From assembly GCF_026891095.1 (NCBI RefSeq), contig NZ_JAPTNL010000001.1, positions 372,001-436,000 on the forward strand: a stretch of DNA of 64,000 nt, in the 5' to 3' direction. A program made the position numbers and the translations under genes. This DNA is from Roseovarius salincola (lineage in GTDB: Bacteria; Pseudomonadota; Alphaproteobacteria; Rhodobacterales; Rhodobacteraceae). Positions 18,892 through 29,460 of the stretch are shown one piece after another. The notes beneath the pieces were generated by a model that saw nothing but the letters and a program-made list of their open reading frames with translations, did no database searches and was not told the origin of the DNA. The number at the start of each line of letters is the position of its first letter. Position 1 is the first letter of the stretch.

Positions 18892-20157
18892 ATGAAAGAC
18901 GTGGATGACATTCCCGCACTGATGGCCGGGATCGGCCAGCGCGCCCGGGCGGCGGCCAGCGAATTGGCGAGTGCCAGCCCTGACGCCAAACGCAAGGCGC
19001 TTGAACTGGCCGCCGATGCGGTCTGGACGGGGCGCGCCATGATCATGGCCGCCAACGAACAGGATATGGCCTATGGGCGCGAAAAGGACCTGTCGGAGGC
19101 CATGATGGACCGCCTGCTGCTGACCGAAGAGCGGATCGGCGGCATTGTCGCGGGCTTGCGCGCGGTGGCCGCCCAGGACGATCCGGTGGGCGAGGTCCTG
19201 GCCGAATGGAACATGGAGTCGGGTCTGCATATCCGCCGGGTGCGCACCCCCATCGGCGTGATCGGCGTGATCTACGAAAGCCGCCCCAACGTGACCGCTG
19301 ATGCCGGTGCGCTGTGCCTCAAGGCGGGGAATGCGGTGATCCTTCGGGGTGGATCCGAGAGCTTCCATTCATCCGCCGCGATCCACACCTGTCTTGTCGA
19401 GGGACTGCGCGGTGCCGGGCTGCCCGAGGACGCGATTCAACTCGTGCCGACACGCGACCGCGCCGCCGTGCAGGCGATGCTGACCATGGTCGACGATATC
19501 GATGTGATCGTGCCCCGCGGCGGCAAGGGGCTTGTCGCACTGGTGCAAAGCGAGGCGCGGGTGCCGGTCTTTGCGCATCTCGAAGGCATCGTGCATATCT
19601 TCATCGACCGCGAGGCCGACCCGGAGAAGGCCCTGAAAGTGGTGCTGAACGCCAAGACCCGGCGCACCGGGATATGCGGCGCGCTGGAATGTCTGCTCAT
19701 TCATCGCGACGTGCTGGACACGATCGGGCAGGGCGTGGTGCGCGCGCTGATGGATGCCGGTGTCGAAGTGCGCGCCGATGAGACGTTACAGGCCATTCCG
19801 GGCACCGAAGCCGCCAATGAGACGGATTGGGGGCGCGAATACCTCGACAGTATCGTGGCCGCGCGCGTGGTCGATGATCTGGACGCGGCAATCGCGCATA
19901 TCCGCCGCTATGGCTCGCAGCATACCGATTGCATCATCACCGAAGATGATGCCGCCGCCACCGCGTTCTTCGAGCGGCTCGACTCCGCGATCCTGATGCG
20001 CAACGCCTCGACCCAGTTCGCAGATGGCGGCGAGTTCGGCATGGGTGCCGAGATCGGCATCGCGACGGGCAAGCTACATGCGCGCGGGCCGGTGGGGGCC
20101 GCGCAGCTGACCAGTTTCAAATACCTCGTCGAAGGTGATGGCGCGACGCGCCGCTAG
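18892..20157 (+). CDS. proA: Glutamate-5-semialdehyde dehydrogenase (gamma-glutamyl phosphate reductase)
   Basis: Second step of proline synthesis, NADPH-dependent reduction of gamma-glutamyl phosphate; 421 residues, normal length. [19 protein letters not shown] and [15 protein letters not shown] are typical, with the catalytic cysteine at about residue 262 in [10 protein letters not shown]. Forms an operon with obgE and proB. Its stop lies 3 bases from that of the convergent chpT gene. Confidence 0.97.
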   Translation: MKDVDDIPALMAGIGQRARAAASELASASPDAKRKALELAADAVWTGRAMIMAANEQDMAYGREKDLSEAMMDRLLLTEERIGGIVAGLRAVAAQDDPVGEVLAEWNMESGLHIRRVRTPIGVIGVIYESRPNVTADAGALCLKAGNAVILRGGSESFHSSAAIHTCLVEGLRGAGLPEDAIQLVPTRDRAAVQAMLTMVDDIDVIVPRGGKGLVALVQSEARVPVFAHLEGIVHIFIDREADPEKALKVVLNAKTRRTGICGALECLLIHRDVLDTIGQGVVRALMDAGVEVRADETLQAIPGTEAANETDWGREYLDSIVAARVVDDLDAAIAHIRRYGSQHTDCIITEDDAAATAFFERLDSAILMRNASTQFADGGEFGMGAEIGIATGKLHARGPVGAAQLTSFKYLVEGDGATRR

Positions 20158-20160
20158 GGA

Positions 20161-20766
20161 TCAGGACCCGATGGTGATTTCAACACTGTCGGGGCCGGCT
20201 TCAAACGAACAGCGGCGATCCATCGACGCCATATGGAGCGGCAAGAGCAGGAACTGGACCGCCGCCGGGGGCACGTCCTCATGCTGTGGTTCGCCGCGCA
20301 ACAGCCCCCATAAGCCCGGATCGACCCGCAGCCGCTTGCCCGTCGCGCGGATACGGAATGCACTATCGCAATCCCGGATCGAGATCGCACCCCCATAGGG
20401 CAGGGCATGTTCGCAACAGAGCGTTGCCAGCAAGACCAGCTGCGCCATGCGCCGGGCCATATGGGCCTCCGGGTTCCAGTCGAGGGTGATGCGGCCGCCG
20501 TCATGGATCGCAGCAAGGATGCGGCGGATTTCGTCAGCGCTGACCGCCTGCGCATCCGAGGCGATGCCGAAAGCCAGCCGGAACAGGCGGATCCGGGCAT
20601 TGGCATGGGCGGCGCTGTCACTGACCAGCGCCATTTCGGGGCGTTCCTCGGCACCGGAAAGCTGCAACAGTTCGAGCCCGTTGGCGACGGCCCCGATGGG
20701 GCTGATCAGGTCATGGCAGATCCGCGACCCTATCAGCGCGGCCAGTGTTTCGTTATGGTGAGGCAT
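20161..20766 (-). CDS. chpT: Histidine phosphotransferase ChpT
   Basis: Phosphotransfer protein of 201 residues that carries phosphate from CckA to CtrA. The N-terminal dimerisation helix has the phospho-acceptor His at about residue 18 in SRICHDLISPIGAVANGLEL, which is characteristic of ChpT; the rest resembles a degenerate histidine-kinase ATPase domain without kinase motifs. cckA (26.3 kb) and sciP-ctrA (58 kb) are also in the window. It lies head to head with a DUF3553 gene: starts are only 25 bp apart, so its promoter must lie within that gene. Confidence 0.92.
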   Translation of the reverse strand: MPHHNETLAALIGSRICHDLISPIGAVANGLELLQLSGAEERPEMALVSDSAAHANARIRLFRLAFGIASDAQAVSADEIRRILAAIHDGGRITLDWNPEAHMARRMAQLVLLATLCCEHALPYGGAISIRDCDSAFRIRATGKRLRVDPGLWGLLRGEPQHEDVPPAAVQFLLLPLHMASMDRRCSFEAGPDSVEITIGS

Positions 20767-20791
20767 GTCAATCTCCGAAAGGCACGCGCAT

Positions 20792-20977
20792 ATGTCGGAC
20801 CTCAATTCACTTCTTGAACCCGGCATGCTGGTGCAGCATCCGGACCAGCCCGATTGGGGCGTCGGGCAGGTGCAATCCAATATCGGCGGGCGCATCACGG
20901 TAAATTTCCGCGAGGCCGGAAAGATCGTGATCGACGCGAACCGCGTGGCGTTGCTGCCTGTCATAGAGGACCGATAG
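20792..20977 (+). CDS. DUF3553 domain protein
   Basis: Small conserved protein of 61 residues, essentially one DUF3553 domain (LEPGMLVQHPDQPDWGVGQV, then GRITVNFREAGKIVID). The SH3-like pattern resembles the CarD/TRCF-type or UvrD C-terminal small beta modules (inference). The ATG at 20792 has GAAAGG 10 bases upstream; an ATG at 20765 would add nine residues and share its CATG with the chpT start. Function unknown. Confidence 0.8.
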   Translation: MSDLNSLLEPGMLVQHPDQPDWGVGQVQSNIGGRITVNFREAGKIVIDANRVALLPVIEDR

Positions 20978-20979
20978 AG

Positions 20980-20995
20980 TTACCAAATGATTAAC
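20980..20995 (+). promoter_or_regulatory. Candidate CtrA-binding site upstream of olsBA
   Basis: TTAC-N7-TTAAC, one mismatch from the CtrA consensus TTAA-N7-TTAAC. It lies just after the DUF3553 gene and about 100 bp before olsB. Confidence 0.35.
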
Positions 20996-21092
20996 GTGGA
21001 GGCGGGCGCGTGGAGATGGTGCGCAGGCGTTGCCTTTGTGCAGCGCCTTCACTACAAACCTCGCCACATGCCGCCATGCATCCTGAGGCACG

Positions 21093-21863
21093 ATGGATTC
21101 AGCACATGCTCCGCAGTTTCGCGTCAAGCTGGCCAGCAGCGAGGATGACCTGCGCGCGGCGCAGCGTCTGCGTTATCGTGTCTTTGTCGAGGAACTGGGT
21201 GGCGACGGGCCGCTGGTGGATCATGACGCGCGCCTTGAGCGGGACCGCTTCGATCAATGGTTCGATCACCTCATCCTGATTGACGATGCCAGGGGTGGCG
21301 ATGTCGTGGGCGTGTACCGGGTGTTGCGCGACGACCAGGCGCAGCGCGCAGGGCAATTCTATTCCGAGGATGAATACGATATCGATATCCTCAAGCGTTC
21401 AGGGAGACGGCTGTTGGAGCTGGGGCGTTCCTGCCTCGACATGGATTATCGCGGCGGTGCTGCGATGTACCATCTCTGGACCGCATTGGCCGACTATGTC
21501 AGCCGGCACGGGATCGAGATCCTGTTCGGCGTCGCCAGCTTTCACGGCACCGATACGCAGGAACTTGCACAGCCCCTGTCGCTTCTTCATCACCGTCATC
21601 TGGCGCCGCCACCGCTACGGGTGCGCGCCCAGCCCGCGCATTTCGCGTCTATGGACCTGGTTCCCGAGGCCGATCTCGACCGGCGCGCGGCGATGTTGAA
21701 GGTGCCCGCATTGATCAAGGCCTATCTGCGCCTTGGTGGTCATGTCGGCGAGGGCGCCTTTGTCGACCATGATTTCAACACCACCGATATCTGCCTGGTG
21801 ATGGATGCCGAACGCATGAGTGAAAGAAAGAAAAGCATATACACAAAGGGTGTTACGGGGTGA
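21093..21863 (+). CDS. olsB: L-ornithine N-alpha-acyltransferase
   Basis: GNAT-fold enzyme of 256 residues that transfers a 3-hydroxy fatty acid from acyl carrier protein to ornithine, the first step to ornithine lipids. Characteristic stretches are AAQRLRYRVFVEELGGDGP, DHLILIDD, VGVYRVLRDDQA, LELGRSCLDMDYRGGAAMYH and LFGVASFHGTD. GAGG lies before the ATG at 21093. Its stop overlaps the GTG start of olsA by GTGA, so the two lipid acyltransferases are translationally coupled. Confidence 0.93.
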   Translation: MDSAHAPQFRVKLASSEDDLRAAQRLRYRVFVEELGGDGPLVDHDARLERDRFDQWFDHLILIDDARGGDVVGVYRVLRDDQAQRAGQFYSEDEYDIDILKRSGRRLLELGRSCLDMDYRGGAAMYHLWTALADYVSRHGIEILFGVASFHGTDTQELAQPLSLLHHRHLAPPPLRVRAQPAHFASMDLVPEADLDRRAAMLKVPALIKAYLRLGGHVGEGAFVDHDFNTTDICLVMDAERMSERKKSIYTKGVTG

Positions 21864-22696
21864 ACTTCACCTGGGACCCGGGCGACACCGCGCCGATGCC
21901 CCCAATCGGCGTCGCGGGCTGGGTGCGGGTCCTGCTACGCGGTGGCGCCTTGGTCGTGCTGCTGCTCGGAGGGCTGATCGTGCTTCTTGCGCTGCGCGGT
22001 GTCGAGCGCCCCCTGCACGGGCTGCACCGTCCCTGGACCGCGCATGTGCCGCAATGGGTCAGCCGGGCGGTGTTCGCAATCCTGGGAATGCGCCTCGAGG
22101 CCAAGGGCGCGCCGATGCGCGCGCATGGTGCCGTGGTCGCAAACCACTCATCTTGGCTCGATATCTTCGCGCTCAACGCCCGCAAACGCATCTATTTCGT
22201 CTCGAAATCCGAAGTCGCCGGCTGGGCCGGTATCGGCGTCCTGGCGCGCAGTGCGGGGACCGTATTCATCAACCGGAACCCCAGGGAGGCGCGCGCCCAG
22301 ACCGAGATGTTCGAGCGGCGGCTGCTGATGGGGCACAAGCTGCTGTTCTTTCCCGAGGGCACATCCACCGACGGATTCCGGGTGTTGCCCTTCAAGACGA
22401 CGCTGTTTCAGGCGTTCTTCGCACCCCATCTGCTGCATGATGCGCATATCCAGCCGGTCAGCGTGATCTACAACGCCCCGGAGGGCGAGGATCCGCGGTT
22501 CTACGGCTGGTGGGGCGAGATGGATTTCGCGCCGCATCTGCTCAAGATGCTGGCGGCGCGGCGTCATGGCACGGTCAGAGTCGTCTATCACGCCCCGCTC
22601 CGGGTCGGGGAGTTTGAACACCGCAAGGCTCTGGCCGCCAGGCTCGAGCAAATCGTGCGTGACGGCATGCCGCCCGAACGCCGGGGTGCGGGCTGA
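21860..22696 (+). CDS. olsA: 1-acyl-glycerol/lyso-ornithine-lipid O-acyltransferase
   Basis: PlsC-type acyltransferase of 278 residues that adds the second fatty acid to lyso-ornithine lipid (and possibly lysophosphatidate). A membrane helix is near residues 22-42 (LLRGGALVVLLLGGLIVLLA). The catalytic HxxxxD motif is NHSSWLDIF near residue 95, with FINRNPREAR and FFPEGTSTDGFRVLPFK as the later acyltransferase motifs. Starts with GTG overlapping olsB. Convergent with the ThiE-like gene; the two stops sit in a 7-bp inverted repeat (22690-22707). Confidence 0.92.
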   Translation: MNFTWDPGDTAPMPPIGVAGWVRVLLRGGALVVLLLGGLIVLLALRGVERPLHGLHRPWTAHVPQWVSRAVFAILGMRLEAKGAPMRAHGAVVANHSSWLDIFALNARKRIYFVSKSEVAGWAGIGVLARSAGTVFINRNPREARAQTEMFERRLLMGHKLLFFPEGTSTDGFRVLPFKTTLFQAFFAPHLLHDAHIQPVSVIYNAPEGEDPRFYGWWGEMDFAPHLLKMLAARRHGTVRVVYHAPLRVGEFEHRKALAARLEQIVRDGMPPERRGAG

Positions 22697-22700
22697 CCGT

Positions 22701-23321
22701 TCAGCCCATCGCCGCAATCAGCTTGCCGAGTTCCGCTGCGGGATCGTCGCAGGTCCAGATCTCGTCGCCGATCGCGAAAAAATCCGTGACCGGCGCAAGG
22801 CTCTGCATCAGCGTCGCATCAAGCGCGCCTTCGGCGACCACCGGCAATTCGATCATCTGCGACCACCATTCGAACAGATCGCGCCCGGCCAGCGACCCAT
22901 CGCCAAGCGCCGTCGCGCCAACCGGGCCGAAGCCGACATAATCCGCGCCCGCTTCGCCGGCATTCATGCCCTCGTGCCGCGAGGCGGCGCAATAGGCCCC
23001 CACAATGGCGTCATTGCCAAGCGCCTTGCGCGCCTTGCGCACCGAACGCGCACCATCGCTCAGATGCACACCGTCCAGACCCAGCCGCTCGGCCAGGATC
23101 AGGTGACTGTCGATGACCAGCGCGATGTCACGCGCATGGGTGATCTCGCGGCAGGCATCGGCGGCGCGTGACAGCCGGTCCTCGTTCTGCGTGGCCAGCG
23201 CCAGACGCACACAGGCGACCTCATGCGCATCGATCACCGCGCCCAGCCGGTCGCAGAAATCCGAAAGCTCGAATTCGCGCGGCGTGACGAGGTAGATCTG
23301 GGGTTGCTCGGTTTCGGCCAT
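22701..23321 (-). CDS. ThiE/TenI-family protein (thiamine phosphate synthase-like)
   Basis: TIM-barrel protein of 206 residues resembling thiamine-phosphate synthase: IYLVTP at the N-terminus, LGLDGVHLSDGARSVRKAR, GADYVGFGP near the centre, and a C-terminal VVAEGALDA. Two catalytic features of ThiE look altered: the usual IND before the first barrel helix reads VIDSH, and the threonine-lysine loop after GFGP reads VGATALGDGS rather than FxTxTK. It may therefore be a TenI-like or divergent homologue rather than an active ThiE. No other thiamine gene or TPP riboswitch is nearby. Confidence 0.78.
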   Translation of the reverse strand: MAETEQPQIYLVTPREFELSDFCDRLGAVIDAHEVACVRLALATQNEDRLSRAADACREITHARDIALVIDSHLILAERLGLDGVHLSDGARSVRKARKALGNDAIVGAYCAASRHEGMNAGEAGADYVGFGPVGATALGDGSLAGRDLFEWWSQMIELPVVAEGALDATLMQSLAPVTDFFAIGDEIWTCDDPAAELGKLIAAMG

Positions 23322-23356
23322 GATTTGCGTCCTGACTTTGATTTGCGCCCCTATAG

Positions 23357-25042
<1,686 letters not shown>

Positions 25043-25060
25043 GCCCGTCGGGGCCATGCC

Positions 25061-26221
25061 ATGACGCCCGGCGCGCGCGTTGCCGCCGCGATCGGGGTTC
25101 TTGATGTGATCCTCGCAGGCGAGGCGGCGGAAAAGGCGCTGACAGGCTGGGCGCGCGGCGCGCGCTATGCCGGATCGAAGGACCGCGCCGCCGTGCGCGA
25201 CCATGTGTTCCAGGCACTGCGTTGCAAACGCTCCTATGCCTGCCTTGGTGGCGCGATGACGGGCCGGGGGTTGATGCTGGGCGCATTGCGAGATGCGGGT
25301 GAGTCCGTGTTGCCACTGTTCTCGGGAGACGGTCATGCGCCTGCGCCCTTGAGCGTGGATGAAGCCACCGGCGGTCGTGCGCCCGAAACCGACGGCGAGC
25401 GGCTCGACCTGCCCGACTGGTTGCTGCCGCTTTTCAGGGACACGCTTGGAAAGCGGGCCGAGGCGGCAGCGCTTGCATTGCGTGGGCGCGCACCTCTCAT
25501 GTTGCGGGTGAACGTGCGGCGCGCAACGCGCGACGAGGCCATCGCGCTTCTGGCCGAAGACGGGCTTGCTGCCGATCCGGTTTCAATCGCCCCGATGGCG
25601 TTGCGTCTGGATGAGGGTGCGCGCGGGGTCGCGAATTCACGCGCATTCCGCGAGGGGGTCGTCGAATTGCAGGACGGCTCGAGCCAGGCCGCGATGGCGG
25701 CGCTTGATCTGACGGGCGCGGGGCGGGTCCTGGATTACTGCGCAGGCGGTGGCGGGAAGGTGCTGGCGCTGGCTGCGCGCGCCGATGCCGCCTTTTTCGC
25801 CCATGACGCCGCGCCGCGCCGGATGGCCGATCTGCCCGCCCGCGCCGCCCGCGCCGGTGTCAGGGTCCAGCTGCTTGAGAACGCACGAGAGGCCGCACCC
25901 TATGACCTGGTGCTGTGCGACGCGCCCTGTTCGGGCAGCGGCACATGGCGCCGCAACCCGGATGCGAAATGGCGCCTGAGCGCCGAGCGCCTTGCGGAAC
26001 TGGGGCGGACCCAGGGCGATATCCTTGATCAGGCGCAGGCGATGGTCGCGTCGCACGGGCGGCTGGCCTATGCGACCTGCTCGGTGTTTCACGCCGAGAA
26101 CGAAGCGCAGAGCGATCATTTCATGGCCCGTCATCCCGGTTGGCGCGAGATCCTGCGACGGCGCTGGCCGATTGGCGCACAGGGCGACGGGTTCTATCTC
26201 TGGGTCGCCGAGCGGCGATGA
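25061..26221 (+). CDS. RsmB/NOP-family RNA cytosine-5 methyltransferase
   Basis: S-adenosylmethionine-dependent rRNA m5C methyltransferase, probably for C967 of 16S rRNA; 386 residues. An N-terminal NusB-like region is followed by the catalytic domain with motif I DYCAGGGGKVLALAA, the motif IV proline-cysteine LCDAPCSGSGTWRR, and the catalytic-base cysteine in YATCSVFHAEN. It follows guaB closely. Assignment as RsmB rather than another NOP2 member is by overall look. Confidence 0.87.
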   Translation: MTPGARVAAAIGVLDVILAGEAAEKALTGWARGARYAGSKDRAAVRDHVFQALRCKRSYACLGGAMTGRGLMLGALRDAGESVLPLFSGDGHAPAPLSVDEATGGRAPETDGERLDLPDWLLPLFRDTLGKRAEAAALALRGRAPLMLRVNVRRATRDEAIALLAEDGLAADPVSIAPMALRLDEGARGVANSRAFREGVVELQDGSSQAAMAALDLTGAGRVLDYCAGGGGKVLALAARADAAFFAHDAAPRRMADLPARAARAGVRVQLLENAREAAPYDLVLCDAPCSGSGTWRRNPDAKWRLSAERLAELGRTQGDILDQAQAMVASHGRLAYATCSVFHAENEAQSDHFMARHPGWREILRRRWPIGAQGDGFYLWVAERR

Positions 26222-26327
26222 TGCGCGGCATGCAGCCTTGACGTGTGCTTCGGGCCTGCTTTAACCTTCGATAAAGGCTTTTCGGTCAAAAGGATCTGAA
26301 CCGAATCGCCGACCGGGGGGCCAACAG

Positions 26328-28625
26328 GTGACAAAAACCGCTCAATTCCCGATGCCGCTGCGGCGGGCTGCTTCTGACATTCGGCCAAGGATCGGTGCGA
26401 TCCTCGCGGCGGCGCTGATCTTTGCGGCCACTGGTGGTATTGTCGGGGCAGGACTCGCGCAAATGGTGATATGGCTGGTGGCCGGGACGCTCGCAATGAC
26501 GGCGGGATGGATCGTGCTGCTTTCGCTGATCCATTCGCGCGCCGATCACATACAGCAAGCCCGGATCGCGCAACTTCTGGAACATGATCCCACACCCAGC
26601 CTTGTGGCGGCTGCGGATGGTGCGCTTGCCCATTTCAACCCCGCCGCAAAGCGGCAGCTCGACACGGGCGGCGCAAGCACGCTGGCCGGGGCGTTTCAGG
26701 GCACGCTCGCCAATCCGGGCGCCATTCTTTTCAGGCTGGAAAGCCGCGCGCGGGTGCGCGGCGCGGCGCGCGAAGCGGTGATCACGCGACAGGGGCATAT
26801 GCATGTCTCGGTTCATCGCGTCGGACCGGAGACCTATCTTTGGCGGATCGAGAAGCCGCTTGGCGGGGTGCAGATTCATGCCGACCCGATGCCGTTGCCG
26901 CTGATGACGGTGGGGCGCAATGACACGATCCTGTTCATGAACGCCGCCGCGCGAAACCTGGTTGGTGAAAGGGTGCGCACTCTGGACGAGATATTCTCGC
27001 GCTTGCAGCCACGCCCCGGCCAGGTGAATGACATCATAAGCCGCACCGGGCCGATGCCCTGCCTTCTTGTCGAACTTGAAGCGTCCGCCGGGCGGCGCGA
27101 GCTTTTCCTCTTGCCGGGTATCGCCACGCCTGAGCGCCAGCCCGATGGATGGGCCTTTTTCGATGAACTGCCTGTGCCGCTCCTGAAGCTGGCACCCAGC
27201 GGCGAGATCGAACTGTCGAACCGCCCGGCGCGTGATCTGCTGGGCGTTGCCGCATGTCAGGACCGCCGCCTTGGCGACCTGCTCGAAGGTTTGGGCCGCT
27301 CGATCACCGACTGGCTCGAGGATGCCGCCGCCGGGCGCGGTGGTGGTCATTCGGAATTCATGCGGGTGCGGCGCGACGACAAGGAAGTGTTCGCGCAGGT
27401 GACGCTGAACCGCGTAAGCGAGGCGGGCAAGACCGTCCTGATCGCGGTCCTGAGCGATGCGACGAAACTCAAGTCGCTTGAGGCGCAGTTTGTCCAGAGC
27501 CAGAAAATGCAGGCGATAGGCCAGCTTGCCGGCGGCGTGGCGCATGATTTCAACAACCTGTTGACGGCGATCACGGGGCATTGCGATCTGGCGCTGCTGC
27601 GCCACGATCAGGGCGATGCAGATTATGCGGACCTCGTGCAGATCAGCCAGAATGCCAACCGGGCCGCGGCGCTGGTCAGTCAGTTGCTGGCCTATTCGCG
27701 CAAACAGACCCTGCGCCCCGAGATGATGGACATGCGCGACATGCTGGCCGATCTGACCCACCTGCTGAATCGCCTCGTGGGCGAAAAGGTGATGCTGGCA
27801 CTGAGCCACGATCCGATGCTGTTCAAGATCCGCGCCGACAAGCGTCAGCTTGAACAGGTCCTGATGAATCTGGTCGTCAACGCCCGCGATGCCATGCCCG
27901 AGGGCGGCGATATCCGTATCGTCACGGAAAACCTTGATCTGGCGCAGCCCATGCGGCGCGGGCGCGCGGTGGTGCCCGTGGGGCGCTACGTGTCGGTTCG
28001 CGTGATCGACGAGGGGGTCGGCATCCCCGCCGACAAACTGCAAAAGGTGTTCGAACCGTTCGTGACCACCAAACGTCCGGGCGAGGGCACGGGACTGGGT
28101 CTCTCGACGGCCTATGGAATCATCAAGCAGACAGGTGGCTTCATCTTTGTCGACAGCGTGGTGGGCGCGGGCACGACCTTTCAATTGCTGCTGCCCGCCA
28201 ATGACGCCCCCGAGGAACCGCTGGAGGTGCCCGAGACCAGCGTGGCGGGCAAGACGCGCGCCGATGGCGTCGTGCTGCTGGTCGAGGATGAAGCCCCGGT
28301 GCGCGCCTTTGCCAGCCGCGCGCTGCAACTGCGCGGCTACACCGTGCTCGAGGCGGAGTCGGGCGAGGATGCGCTCAAAATGCTGAAAGACCCCGAACTG
28401 AAGGTCGATGTCTTCGTCAGCGACGTGGTCATGCCGGGACTAGATGGCCCTGGCTGGGTTTCGCAGGCGCTCAAGCACCGCCCGGATGTGCATGTGGTCT
28501 TTGTTTCGGGTTATGCCGAAGAGACATTCGGGGATGCACAGAAGGCGATCCCGAATTCGGTTTTCCTGCCAAAGCCCTTCTCGTTGACGGAACTGACCGA
28601 GACCGTTCAGCGCCAGATGGGTTGA
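26328..28625 (+). CDS. cckA: Hybrid sensor histidine kinase CckA
   Basis: Membrane-bound hybrid kinase of 765 residues at the top of the CtrA phosphorelay. Two hydrophobic segments lie near residues 25-70, then PAS-like regions, HisKA with the phospho-His near residue 406 in GGVAHDFNNLLTAI, the ATPase domain with LVVNARDAMPEGG (N box), VIDEGVGIPAD (G1) and GEGTGLGLSTAYG (G2), and a receiver domain with the phospho-Asp near residue 699 in SDVVMPGLDG. The spacing LESLEAQFVQSQKMQAIGQ-type lead-in is typical of CckA. Starts with GTG. chpT and ctrA are in the same window. Confidence 0.94.
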   Translation: MTKTAQFPMPLRRAASDIRPRIGAILAAALIFAATGGIVGAGLAQMVIWLVAGTLAMTAGWIVLLSLIHSRADHIQQARIAQLLEHDPTPSLVAAADGALAHFNPAAKRQLDTGGASTLAGAFQGTLANPGAILFRLESRARVRGAAREAVITRQGHMHVSVHRVGPETYLWRIEKPLGGVQIHADPMPLPLMTVGRNDTILFMNAAARNLVGERVRTLDEIFSRLQPRPGQVNDIISRTGPMPCLLVELEASAGRRELFLLPGIATPERQPDGWAFFDELPVPLLKLAPSGEIELSNRPARDLLGVAACQDRRLGDLLEGLGRSITDWLEDAAAGRGGGHSEFMRVRRDDKEVFAQVTLNRVSEAGKTVLIAVLSDATKLKSLEAQFVQSQKMQAIGQLAGGVAHDFNNLLTAITGHCDLALLRHDQGDADYADLVQISQNANRAAALVSQLLAYSRKQTLRPEMMDMRDMLADLTHLLNRLVGEKVMLALSHDPMLFKIRADKRQLEQVLMNLVVNARDAMPEGGDIRIVTENLDLAQPMRRGRAVVPVGRYVSVRVIDEGVGIPADKLQKVFEPFVTTKRPGEGTGLGLSTAYGIIKQTGGFIFVDSVVGAGTTFQLLLPANDAPEEPLEVPETSVAGKTRADGVVLLVEDEAPVRAFASRALQLRGYTVLEAESGEDALKMLKDPELKVDVFVSDVVMPGLDGPGWVSQALKHRPDVHVVFVSGYAEETFGDAQKAIPNSVFLPKPFSLTELTETVQRQMG

Positions 28626-28639
28626 ACAGGCCGACGGCG

Positions 28640-29266
28640 TCAGTCCTGTGGCAATGGGCGATAGGTCCCGCCCGCGCCGATCCCTTCCCAAAGGGCGAAT
28701 TCACCCGCGCATTTGCGGCGCATCTTGTCGGCGGTCGCTTCCGAGAGTTCCAGCACCATCGCGGGCGAGGCATTCTCTTGGGGCGTTTCGAAGTCAAGTT
28801 CCAGCCGCTCGTGCAGAAACGCCTTGAGACCAGCCTGATCCTCATAGCGGAAAAGATGGGTGACCGCGGTGCCGTTCTTTTGCGGCTCGAGAAATTTCGC
28901 CTGCGAGCCAACATTGGCGAAAGAGGGTTTTTCGCCCTTGGTATAGGCATCCACGAACCCGTCGAAATCGACATCATGGGTCGCGTTGCGCTGTCCCTTC
29001 ATGAAGGGCCTGCGGCGATAGCGATACCAGCTTCCCAGCCAGTCGATGGGCTCACGCATGACCGCCACCACATCGAGCGGCGCGCCGATGAACTTTTCGA
29101 GAGCGGGGCGAAAGAAGCGGTTATAGCGAAATACCGGCGCATGCTTGAGCTCGGGCGGATCGCTCACCACCATCGCCGCATGCGGCGCAAGTGCGGCCTG
29201 ATAGGCGGTCGTGCCGGTCTTTGGCACCGAGAGGAACACCAGCCTGGCCTTTGAAAACACGAGCAT
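28640..29266 (-). CDS. Sulfotransferase-like protein
   Basis: Cytosolic protein of 208 residues with the two PAPS-binding signatures of sulfotransferase folds: FLSVPKTGTTAYQ near the N-terminus (5'-phosphosulfate loop) and VVAVMREPIDWLGSWY near residues 68-83 (3'-phosphate binding, R and S). Such small sulfotransferase-like proteins are common in marine Rhodobacteraceae; acceptor unknown. Convergent with cckA and divergent from recA. Confidence 0.8.
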   Translation of the reverse strand: MLVFSKARLVFLSVPKTGTTAYQAALAPHAAMVVSDPPELKHAPVFRYNRFFRPALEKFIGAPLDVVAVMREPIDWLGSWYRYRRRPFMKGQRNATHDVDFDGFVDAYTKGEKPSFANVGSQAKFLEPQKNGTAVTHLFRYEDQAGLKAFLHERLELDFETPQENASPAMVLELSEATADKMRRKCAGEFALWEGIGAGGTYRPLPQD

Positions 29267-29360
29267 TTGCGCACCTTTCCCAGAGCAACCGAACCAATCC
29301 GCCGTGCGTTAACGACATCTTCATCTCTGCGCGAAAAACTGGGGCGTGTGAACAATTATC

Positions 29361-29389
29361 TTGAAATGTTCTCCTTTTGTCTTCATACG
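29361..29389 (+). promoter_or_regulatory. Sigma-70-like promoter of recA
   Basis: TTGAAA at 29361-29366, 17-base spacer, CATACG at 29384-29389. The predicted start falls in the SOS box just downstream, as expected for a LexA-repressed promoter. Confidence 0.55.
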
Positions 29390-29394
29390 TCAGG

Positions 29395-29409
29395 GAACAA
29401 GAGGTGAAC
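29395..29409 (+). promoter_or_regulatory. Alphaproteobacterial SOS (LexA) box of recA
   Basis: GAAC at 29395-29398, seven bases, GAAC at 29406-29409: a perfect match to the direct-repeat LexA box described for Rhodobacter and other alphaproteobacteria (GTTC-N7-GTTC on the other strand). It lies 51 bp before the recA start. Confidence 0.85.
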
Positions 29410-29460
29410 ACAGGCAGTGATTGCCGCCCGAAACAGGGTGTGAAATAAGGGACCGGAACA

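Noticed and set aside
26286..28328. 680-codon minus-strand frame opposite cckA
   Set aside because: Shadow of the CckA frame; composition biased to His, Arg and Gln with no domain.
29367..29383. GTTC-N7-GTCT just upstream of the recA SOS box
   Set aside because: The second half does not match; the perfect GAAC-N7-GAAC 10 bases downstream explains LexA control.
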